Source of the DNA: Streptomyces marinisediminis
GTDB lineage: Bacteria > Actinomycetota > Actinomycetes > Streptomycetales > Streptomycetaceae
Assembly: GCF_026262575.1 (NCBI RefSeq)
Contig: NZ_JAPKFL010000019.1
Span: 48,106-112,105 of the forward strand
Direction of reading: 5' to 3'
DNA length: 64,000 bases
Below, piece after piece: positions 25,014 through 33,758 of the stretch. Position 1 is the stretch's first letter, and the number at the start of each line of letters is the position of its first letter. Under the pieces are notes generated by a model. That model was not told the origin of the DNA. It was given only the letters and a program-made list of their open reading frames with translations, and ran no database searches. The position numbers were made by a program, and so were the translations under genes.

Positions 25014-25688
25014 TCAGCGGCTCCGCTTGGCCAGCCGCTCGACGTCCAGCAGGATCACGGCGCGGGCCTCCAGCCGCAGCCAGCCCCGGCTGGCGAAGTC
25101 GGCGAGCGCCTTGTTGACGGTCTCGCGGGAGGCGCCGACGAGCTGCGCCAGCTCCTCCTGGGTGAGATCGTGCACGACGTGGATGCCCTCTTCGGACTGC
25201 ACGCCGAAGCGGCGCGAGAGGTCCAGCAGGGCCTTGGCGACGCGGCCGGGGACGTCGGAGAAGACCAGGTCGGACATGGAGTCGTTGGTGCGGCGCAGGC
25301 GGCGGGCGACGGCGCGCAGCAGCGCGGAGGCGACCTCCGGCCGCGCGTTCAGCCACGGCTGCAGGTCACCGTGGCCCAGGCCCAGCAGCTTCACCTCGGT
25401 GAGCGCGCTGGCCGTCGCCGTGCGCGGACCCGGGTCGAACAGGGACAGCTCGCCGATCAGCTCGCCCGGACCGAGGACGGCGAGCATGTTCTCGCGCCCG
25501 TCGGGGGAGCTGCGGTGCAGCTTGACCTTGCCCTCGGTGACGACGTAGAGCCGGTCGCCGGGGTCCCCCTCGTGGAACAGGGCCTCGCCGCGGGCCAGCG
25601 TCGTCTCGGACATGGAGGCACGCAGCTCAGCCGCCTGCTCCTCATCGAGCGCCGCGAAGAGCGGGGCGCGCCGCAGAACGTCGTCCAC
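25014..25688 (-). CDS. crp: Cyclic AMP receptor protein Crp
   Basis: A 224-residue protein that I recognise as the canonical Streptomyces Crp (S. coelicolor SCO3571 type): VDDVLRRAPLFAALDEEQAA at the start, the phosphate-binding cassette IGELSLFDPGPRTA, and a C-terminal winged helix LTQEELAQLVGASRETVNKA. In Streptomyces it controls germination, development and many antibiotic clusters. The GTG at 25688 has an AAGGAG RBS; the frame is open further upstream without homology. A GTGC-N6-TCAC site 65 bp upstream suggests autoregulation. It is divergent from nth. Confidence 0.93.
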   Translation of the reverse strand: MDDVLRRAPLFAALDEEQAAELRASMSETTLARGEALFHEGDPGDRLYVVTEGKVKLHRSSPDGRENMLAVLGPGELIGELSLFDPGPRTATASALTEVKLLGLGHGDLQPWLNARPEVASALLRAVARRLRRTNDSMSDLVFSDVPGRVAKALLDLSRRFGVQSEEGIHVVHDLTQEELAQLVGASRETVNKALADFASRGWLRLEARAVILLDVERLAKRSR

Positions 25689-25752
25689 GAGTCTTCTCCT
25701 TGTCGGCCTGCGCATGAGGGTACGGGCCCCATGATGCCGGACGTGCGAAACA

Positions 25753-25766
25753 GTGCGATCGCTCAC
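25753..25766. promoter_or_regulatory. Crp-type site upstream of crp
   Basis: GTGC-GATCGC-TCAC has the GTG-N8-CAC architecture of actinobacterial Crp sites and differs by one base from GTGA-N6-TCAC. It lies in the crp-nth divergent intergenic region, 65 bp before the crp start, consistent with autoregulation. It has the same spacing as the box upstream of the cyclase gene at 20.4 kb. Confidence 0.5.
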
Positions 25767-25913
25767 GAGTTTGACGCACCCGTTCCTCCCAGTGTGCGGC
25801 AGGGGGCGGGTGGGGCAGGGATTGACCGAGGTCCGGGGCGAATGTCGTCGCCTCCCCTTACGCTGGCCGAGTGGTCAACAGCCCGGTAGGAGCACAGGAA
25901 AGGGGCCGGTCGG

Positions 25914-26936
25914 GTGAGCGCTTCCGGTGATTCCGCTGTGGGTGAACAGCGGCCCGCCGCGCGGAGTAAGGCGGCCGGGGCCGCAGGGGCCCGGTCGGGC
26001 GAGCGGACGCCCCGCTCCGACCCCGGGCCGCGCCCCGGCCCGGTGCCCGGGAGCGACGAGGGTCCCGGGGCCGGCCAGGCGCCCGGGGCCGGAGCCGCCG
26101 GGGACGCCGGAGCCGCCGGTCGCCGGACGGACGTCGGGCCCAAGGCGGTGCGCAAGGCGCGGCCCCGCAAGGGCGAGACGCGGCTGGGCATGGTGCGCCG
26201 CGCCCGCCGCATCAACCGGGAGCTGGCCGAGGTCTACCACTACGCGCACCCGGAGCTCGACTTCGAGAGCCCCTTCCAGCTCCTGGTCGCCACCGTCCTG
26301 TCCGCCCAGACGACCGACCTGCGCGTCAACCAGACGACGCCCGCCCTCTTCGCCGCCTACCCCGGGCCCGAGGACATGGCCGCGGCCGACCCGGAGAGGC
26401 TGGAGGCGCTGATCCGTCCGACCGGCTTCTTCCGGAACAAGGCGAAGTCGCTCATCGGCCTGTCCACCGCGCTGCGCGACCGCTTCGGCGGGGAGGTGCC
26501 CGACTCCCTGGAGGATCTGGTCAGCCTCCCCGGCGTCGGCCGCAAGACGGCGTTCGTCGTGCTGGGCAACGCGTTCGGCAGGCCCGGTTTGACCGTGGAC
26601 ACGCACTTCGGCCGCTTGGTGCGCCGCTGGAAGCTCACCGGGCAGACGGACCCGGAGCGCGTCGAGGCGGAGATCGCCGAGATCATCCCCAAGAGCGAGT
26701 GGACGGACTTCTCGCACCGCACCATCTTCCACGGCCGCCGCATCTGCCACTCCCGCCGCCCGGCCTGCGGGGTGTGCCCGATCGCCGAGCTGTGCCCGGC
26801 CTACGGGGAGGGCGAGACGGACCCGGAGAAGGCGAAGAAGCTGCTCAAGTACGAGATGGGCGGCCAGCCCGGCCAGCGCCTGAAGCCTCCGCCCGACTAC
26901 CCCGGCCGCGCCGCGCCGCCGCTGGGGACGCCGTGA
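25914..26936 (+). CDS. nth: Endonuclease III
   Basis: A 340-residue bifunctional DNA glycosylase/AP lyase for oxidised pyrimidines in base-excision repair. The helix-hairpin-helix LPGVGRKTA (about residues 205-213) contains the catalytic Lys, and VDTHFGR carries the catalytic Asp. The C-terminal Fe-S loop has the canonical C-x6-C-x2-C-x5-C spacing. The catalytic domain starts only near residue 88; the first 80 residues are Gly/Pro/Ala-rich and probably disordered, so a later start cannot be excluded. GTG 25914 has a GAAAGG RBS. The stop overlaps the CoA pyrophosphatase start (GTGA). Confidence 0.92.
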   Translation: MSASGDSAVGEQRPAARSKAAGAAGARSGERTPRSDPGPRPGPVPGSDEGPGAGQAPGAGAAGDAGAAGRRTDVGPKAVRKARPRKGETRLGMVRRARRINRELAEVYHYAHPELDFESPFQLLVATVLSAQTTDLRVNQTTPALFAAYPGPEDMAAADPERLEALIRPTGFFRNKAKSLIGLSTALRDRFGGEVPDSLEDLVSLPGVGRKTAFVVLGNAFGRPGLTVDTHFGRLVRRWKLTGQTDPERVEAEIAEIIPKSEWTDFSHRTIFHGRRICHSRRPACGVCPIAELCPAYGEGETDPEKAKKLLKYEMGGQPGQRLKPPPDYPGRAAPPLGTP

Positions 26937-27643
26937 GGGTTCCCCGGACGGACGGTGCCGCGGCTCCGGTCACCGTCAGCGCGGACGGCGTGCCAGGCTG
27001 GCTGGCGCCCGTGGCGGAGGCGGTGCCGACCGTCCGGCCCGAACAGCTCAGCCGTTTCCTGCCGCCGCCCACCGGAGGGCGGCAGTCGGCCGTGCTCGTC
27101 CTCTTCGGTGAGACGCCGACCGCCGACGGCGAGCCGGGCCCCGAGCTGCTGCTCATGGAGCGCGCCAGCAGTCTGCGCTCCCACGCCGGCCAGCCGTCCT
27201 TCCCCGGCGGCGCGCTCGACCCCGAGGACGGCGATCCGCAGGGGGACGGCCCCCTGCGCGCGGCGCTGCGCGAGGCCGAGGAGGAGACGGGTCTCGACCC
27301 GGCGGGCGTGCAGGTCTTCGGGGTGCTCCCGCGGCTGTACATCCCGGTCAGCGGCTTCGTCGTCACGCCGGTGCTCGGCTGGTGGCGCGAGCGCACCCCG
27401 GTGCAGGCCGTGGACGCGGGGGAGACGGCCCGGGTGTTCACCGTGCCGGTCGCCGAGCTGGCCGATCCCGCGAACCGGGGGACGGCGCTGCACCCCAGCG
27501 GCTACCGCGGGCCGTGCTTCCAGGTGGCGGACACGCTGGTGTGGGGCTTCACCGCCGGCGTCATCGACCGCGTCCTGCACTTCGCGGGCTGGGAGCGCCC
27601 CTGGGACCGGGAGCGGGGCATAGCGCTGGACTGGCACGCCTGA
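26933..27643 (+). CDS. CoA pyrophosphatase (NUDIX)
   Basis: A 236-residue NUDIX hydrolase of the CoA-diphosphatase (NudL/YeaB-like) group. LLMERASSLRSHAGQPSFPG is the family signature (LLxxRxxxLxxHxGQxxFPGG), followed by the Nudix box core REAEEETGL. It would cleave CoA to phosphopantetheine and 3',5'-ADP. The N-terminal 30 residues are not conserved. It starts with a GTG overlapping the nth stop, as is usual in Streptomyces, so nth and this gene are co-translated. Confidence 0.88.
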   Translation: MRVPRTDGAAAPVTVSADGVPGWLAPVAEAVPTVRPEQLSRFLPPPTGGRQSAVLVLFGETPTADGEPGPELLLMERASSLRSHAGQPSFPGGALDPEDGDPQGDGPLRAALREAEEETGLDPAGVQVFGVLPRLYIPVSGFVVTPVLGWWRERTPVQAVDAGETARVFTVPVAELADPANRGTALHPSGYRGPCFQVADTLVWGFTAGVIDRVLHFAGWERPWDRERGIALDWHA

Positions 27644-27699
27644 CGCGGACGGCCCGGAGCGCTCGCCGACCGGCGCGACCCCGGCCGCTCCGCGATGCG

Positions 27700-28116
27700 G
27701 TGGTGACGGATGATGCATACGGTGCTGCTGATGTGGCAGCACGCGACGCGCACGACCCGCGCGGCGCCCCGGCGGGGCCGACCCGGCCGGAAGGACGGAA
27801 GGCGACGGACACGAACACGGCACCCGGTCCCGCGGAGCCGGGCCCGCCAGGCGGCCCCGGGAACGCGGACGGCGGCGGAGGACCGAGCGTCCCCCGGGCG
27901 ACGGGCGATCCCCGGACGACGGGCGGCCCCCGAGGGACGGGCGATCCCGGGGAAGGAGACGGCCCCGAGGGAGGGGACGGCCCCGAGCAAGGGGACGGCC
28001 CGCGTGGGACGGGCGGCACCGGGCGGCCGGGGCGCGCCTGCGGGGTGGTGGGGCGCGCCGCACCAAGCGGCCGCGAAGCGACCGATACGGCGACCGAGGC
28101 GAGGGTGACGCGGTGA
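27700..28116 (+). CDS. Possible low-complexity collagen-like leader ORF before marP (doubtful)
   Basis: The 469-bp gap between the CoA pyrophosphatase and marP contains a frame whose TGA overlaps the marP GTG (GTGA). The central part encodes Gly-x-x units (GDPGEG, DGPEGG, DGPEQG) from imperfect GACGGCCCCGAG-type repeats. Third-position G/C is fair in the middle but poor at the start, and no RBS precedes GTG 27700. It may be a fast-evolving disordered protein coupled to marP, or merely repetitive DNA. Confidence 0.25.
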   Translation: MVTDDAYGAADVAARDAHDPRGAPAGPTRPEGRKATDTNTAPGPAEPGPPGGPGNADGGGGPSVPRATGDPRTTGGPRGTGDPGEGDGPEGGDGPEQGDGPRGTGGTGRPGRACGVVGRAAPSGREATDTATEARVTR

Positions 28117-29312
28117 ACGTGCTGGACCTGCTGCTGGTGCTGGCGGCCCTGTGGTTCGCGGTCGTCGGCTACCGCCAGGGCTTCGTGGTCGGCGTGCTGT
28201 CCGTGGCGGGGTTCCTCGCCGGTGGCCTCGTCGCCGTCATGGCGCTGCCGCCGCTGTGGAGCCGGCTGACCGGCGGCGCGGCCGCGGGGACGGCGCAGGC
28301 GGTGGCGGCCGTCGTCATCGTCGTGGTCTGCGCGTCCGTGGGACAGGCGTTCACCACGCACCACGGCAACCGGCTGCGCCGCCACATCACCTGGTCACCC
28401 GTGCGGGCGCTGGACGCGACGGGGGGCGCGCTGGTCAACGTCGTCGCCATGCTCTTCGTCGCGTGGCTCGTCGGCTCCGCGCTGGCCGCCACGTCGCTGC
28501 CCACGCTCGGCCGCGAGGTGCGCGGGTCCAGCGTGCTGCAGGGCGTCTCGCAGGCCATGCCGGGCGGTGCCACCACCTGGTTCACCGACTTCAGCACCGT
28601 CCTCGCGCAGAACGGTTTCCCCCAGGTCTTCTCGCCCTTCACCAACGAGCCGATCACCAACGTGCCGGAGCCGGACCCGGAGCTGGCGGGCAGCCCGGCC
28701 GTCACCCGGGCGAAGGAGTCCATCGTGAAGATCACCGGAACGGCGCCGAGCTGCGGCAAGTCGCTGGAGGGCACCGGCTTCGTCTTCCACGAGGGCCGGG
28801 TGATGACGAACGCGCACGTCGTCGGCGGCGTGGACGAGCCGACCGTGCAGGTCGGCGGCGAGGGACGGCTCTACGACGCCGAGATCGTCCTGTACGACTG
28901 GGAGCGGGACGTCGCCGTGCTCGACGTGCCCGGGCTCGACGCCCCGGCGCTGGAGCTGTCCGAAGGCGACGCCACCACCGGCGACGGCGCGGTCGTGGCG
29001 GGGTTCCCGGAGAACGGCGGCTTCGACGCCCGCGCGGCCCGCGTCCGGGGCCGGGTACAGGCCAACGGACCCGACATCTACCACCGCGGCATGGTGCGGC
29101 GCGACGTGTACTCGCTGCGCACGGTCGTGCGGCAGGGCAACTCCGGCGGGCCGCTGCTGACCCCGGAGGGCCGGGTCTACGGCGTCATCTTCGCCAAGTC
29201 CCTGGACGACGAGCACACCGGGTACGCGCTGACGCTGGACGAGGTGCGCGAGAACATCACCCGGGGACGCGCCGCCCAGCGCCCCGTCGACAGCCAGAAC
29301 TGCGCGATGTAG
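28113..29312 (+). CDS. marP: MarP-family membrane serine protease
   Basis: A 399-residue protein with four hydrophobic helices (about residues 5-105, colicin-V-production-like fold) followed by a periplasmic trypsin-like protease domain. The catalytic triad is visible: His in NAHVV (about 235), Asp in RDVAVLD (about 267) and Ser in GNSGGP (about 345). In mycobacteria MarP is needed for acid and oxidative stress resistance through cleavage of cell-wall enzymes. GTG 28113 follows a GAGGG RBS. Confidence 0.9.
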   Translation: MNVLDLLLVLAALWFAVVGYRQGFVVGVLSVAGFLAGGLVAVMALPPLWSRLTGGAAAGTAQAVAAVVIVVVCASVGQAFTTHHGNRLRRHITWSPVRALDATGGALVNVVAMLFVAWLVGSALAATSLPTLGREVRGSSVLQGVSQAMPGGATTWFTDFSTVLAQNGFPQVFSPFTNEPITNVPEPDPELAGSPAVTRAKESIVKITGTAPSCGKSLEGTGFVFHEGRVMTNAHVVGGVDEPTVQVGGEGRLYDAEIVLYDWERDVAVLDVPGLDAPALELSEGDATTGDGAVVAGFPENGGFDARAARVRGRVQANGPDIYHRGMVRRDVYSLRTVVRQGNSGGPLLTPEGRVYGVIFAKSLDDEHTGYALTLDEVRENITRGRAAQRPVDSQNCAM

Positions 29313-29466
29313 GGAGCTGCCCGGACCCGGACCCGGCGGCGCGGTGGCACCGGCGTCGGGTGGGGCGGCGGGCTCCGGGACGCGCGGCGCCCGGCCGGGC
29401 CGGCGCGTGCGCTCGGGTCGGCGCGTGCGTTCGGGACGGCGGCGCCCGGCCGGGACGCGGCGGGCG

Positions 29467-29661
29467 TCAGCGGTGGCGGAGGCGGGCGCTCACCCAGCGG
29501 GCGCGGCGGCCCAGGATGCTGGGGATGCCGATGCGGGGGTCCCCGGCGTCCTGGGCCGCCGGGCGCGGGGCGCGCGGCAGCCGCGGACGCGCACCGGGCC
29601 CACGGCCACGGGCGGTGCGGGACACGTCACGTTGGTCGTACGTCCAACCCATACTCGGCAC
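29467..29661 (-). CDS. Small hypothetical protein, 64 aa
   Basis: The minus strand between marP and the hydrolase gene has a short frame starting at GTG 29661 (alternative ATG 29652). A GGGGGCGGG stretch precedes it as a possible RBS. The translation MGWTYDQRDVSRTARGRG, with the end PRIGIPSILGRRARWVSAR, looks like a small basic protein I believe recurs at this place in Streptomyces. The function is unknown. The rest of the 483-bp gap shows nothing else. Confidence 0.4.
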   Translation of the reverse strand: MPSMGWTYDQRDVSRTARGRGPGARPRLPRAPRPAAQDAGDPRIGIPSILGRRARWVSARLRHR

Positions 29662-29795
29662 TGTGCCCGCCCCCGCAGGTCGATAACCGTACGAAGTTCA
29701 GCCATTCGGCGTATGCGGCGGACACGTGTGCGAGGGGCGGGGTGTGCGCGTCCGGCGCCGGGGCCGGGGCGGGTGGCCGGGGCGGCCGGGGCGGG

Positions 29796-30740
29796 TCAGC
29801 GGTCGGGCTCGGGGTCGCGCAGCCATTCCACGAGCTCGGTGGTGAAGGCCGCCGGGTCCTCCTCGTGCGGGAAGTGCCCGAGCCCGTCGAACAGGCGCCA
29901 GCGGTAGGGCGCCTCGACGTACTGGCCGGAACCGGCCGCGCTGCGGGTGCGCAGCACCGGATCGAGCGAGCCGTGCAGGTGCAGCGTCGGCACCCGCACG
30001 GGGCGCCGCATGCGGCGGTAGAACTGGACGCCGTCGGGCCGGGCCAGCGCGCGCACCAGCCAGCGGTAGGGCTCCACCGAGCAGTGCGCGGTCGACGGGA
30101 TGCACATCGCGCGCTGGTAGGTGCGCACGGTGGCGTCGTCGAACGCCTCGGGCAGCCGGGGGCCGGACCACTCGCGGATCAGCCGTCCCACCAGGGCGCC
30201 GTCGTCCGCGACGAGTTGCCGCTCGGGCACCCACGGGCGCTGGAAGCCCCAGATGTGCGAGCCCGCCGCCGTCTGCCGCACGTCGCGCAGCATCGCCGAG
30301 CGCCAGCGGCGCGGGTGCGGCATGGACACCACCGCCAGGCGCCGGATCAGCTTGGGCCGCATCACGGCCGCCGTCCAGGCCAGGTAGCCGCCGAGGTCGT
30401 GGCCCACCAGCGCCGCGTCCGGCTCGCCCAGGGAGCGGATGACGCCGGTGATGTCCAGGGCCAGGTTCGCCGGGTCGTAGCCGCGCGGGGTGCGGTCGCT
30501 GCCGCCGACGCCGCGCAGGTCCATCGCGACGGCCCGGTAGCCCGCGTCCGCCAAGGAGGTGAGCTGGTGCCGCCAGGTCCACCAGAACTGGGGGAAGCCG
30601 TGCACCAGGAGCACCAGCGGGCCGTCCCCCAGTTCGGCGATGTGGAAGCGGGCGCCGTTGGCGGCGACGTCCCGGTGGACCCAGGGGCCGTCCAGCGCGG
30701 GAACGGCGGAGCTGGGCGGATCGACGGCAGGGGTGGTCAT
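29796..30740 (-). CDS. Alpha/beta hydrolase, epoxide hydrolase-like
   Basis: A 314-residue alpha/beta hydrolase. The oxyanion motif is HGFPQFWWTW, the nucleophile elbow is GHDLGG with Asp as nucleophile, and the late His is in LGHFPHEE. The Asp nucleophile with HGFP is typical of epoxide hydrolases and haloalkane dehalogenases; two cap-domain tyrosines are plausible but not certain. It is probably cytoplasmic, since no signal peptide is visible. It is followed upstream on the same strand by the holin-fold gene 14 bp away. Confidence 0.85.
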   Translation of the reverse strand: MTTPAVDPPSSAVPALDGPWVHRDVAANGARFHIAELGDGPLVLLVHGFPQFWWTWRHQLTSLADAGYRAVAMDLRGVGGSDRTPRGYDPANLALDITGVIRSLGEPDAALVGHDLGGYLAWTAAVMRPKLIRRLAVVSMPHPRRWRSAMLRDVRQTAAGSHIWGFQRPWVPERQLVADDGALVGRLIREWSGPRLPEAFDDATVRTYQRAMCIPSTAHCSVEPYRWLVRALARPDGVQFYRRMRRPVRVPTLHLHGSLDPVLRTRSAAGSGQYVEAPYRWRLFDGLGHFPHEEDPAAFTTELVEWLRDPEPDR

Positions 30741-30753
30741 GGGGAGCAGTCTG

Positions 30754-31260
30754 TCACCACACGGCCGTCTTCTCCGCCGCGTCGCCGCCCGCGGCAGCGC
30801 CGGTGGGCAGCGCCTGCTCGTTCCGCCCCGTGCCGACGGCCCGCCGGTCGGCGGCCGGGCGGGGGTGCGGCTTGGCGTTCGAGAGCACCCCGGCCGTCTT
30901 CTTCGCGGAGGCGATGGACTGCTTGGGCGACTGGATCTTCTTCAGCAGCGCGCGGGCGGCGAGACCGCACACGAGCGCGAAGAGCAGCATCAGGCCGCCG
31001 ACGATCGCCAGCGCCACGGCCATCGGGACCTTCCACCAGGCCTCCAGCCAGTAGGCCAGCGCGAAGCTGAAGACGGGCAGCGAGAAGAGCGCCAGCACCC
31101 CCGCCACGACGATGGCGCCCGTGCCCGCGACGCCGCGTGCCACGGACTCCTTCATCTCCGTCTTGGCCAGTGCGATCTCCTCGTGCACCAGCGCCGACAG
31201 GTCCGACGTGGCCGAGGCGACCAACTGGCCGAGGCTGCGGCCGTCCTGGGCTCCGCTCAT
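30754..31260 (-). CDS. Phage_holin_3_6-family membrane protein
   Basis: A 168-residue protein with an N-terminal amphipathic helix (LVHEEIALAKTEMKE) and two transmembrane helices (GTGAIVVAGVLALFSLPVFS and VALAIVGGLMLLFALVCGL). The tail is Lys/Ala/Pro-rich and cytoplasmic. This is the Phage_holin_3_6 (DUF1469) family, a chromosomal membrane family not tied to lysis despite its name. No phage genes are nearby. It probably shares a transcript with the downstream hydrolase. Confidence 0.85.
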   Translation of the reverse strand: MSGAQDGRSLGQLVASATSDLSALVHEEIALAKTEMKESVARGVAGTGAIVVAGVLALFSLPVFSFALAYWLEAWWKVPMAVALAIVGGLMLLFALVCGLAARALLKKIQSPKQSIASAKKTAGVLSNAKPHPRPAADRRAVGTGRNEQALPTGAAAGGDAAEKTAVW

Positions 31261-31434
31261 GGCTCACTCCCTTGACTGTGCTGTCTCGTTCCGTGGTGAC
31301 GCCTTCCCGGTTTCCGGCTCCGGTCTCCTCATTCCCGGCAGCCGGTGGCCGGCGGACAGCCACGTTACCCGCGGGTACCCAGGGTCGTCGCGATCATCGG
31401 GCACGGCAGGGCGCCCAGCGTAGCCAACACGGCG

Positions 31435-31470
31435 GAAGGGCGCCGAAGCTGCCACGCTCCGGCGCCCTTC
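31435..31470. terminator. Terminator downstream of acs
   Basis: GAAGGGCGCCG (31435-31445) and CGGCGCCCTTC (31460-31470) form a perfect 11-bp stem with a 14-nt loop, 15 bp past the acs stop codon. Confidence 0.75.
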
Positions 31471-31484
31471 GGGGACGAGTCCGC

Positions 31485-33446
<1,962 letters not shown>

Positions 33447-33758
33447 GGCATCCGCCTTTCCCGGTGTGTGCGCTGTGTCCCAGCTCATACCTCAGCAGGT
33501 CGGCGGGGGGTGTGACAAGGGTTCTCAGGCAAGTGGTTTAGACCTGTTGCGGTGAGCGGTCGCACGGGCCACCCGAACGGCCCACGGACGGCCGGCGTCC
33601 GGCCCGCCACCGGGCGTGCCGTCCGCACCGGTCGGCGTGCGGGGCGCCGGGGCCCGGCTGCGGCGGGTGGGGTGAGTGGGGTGAGTGGGGGCCGTGGGGT
33701 ATGCCGAGCGCTCGGCAGGTGTGCGGGGCGGGCCGGCGTTCCGTGCGTGCGGTGGGCA
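33447..33758. other. Intergenic region upstream of acs
   Basis: About 310 bp with no gene. It holds the acs promoter (minus strand) and a short GGGGTGAGT direct repeat near 33670-33690. No clear operator is visible. Confidence 0.4.

Noticed and set aside
30754..31260. Holin-family gene as a sign of prophage
   Set aside because: The Phage_holin_3_6 family is chromosomal in actinobacteria; no phage genes are adjacent.
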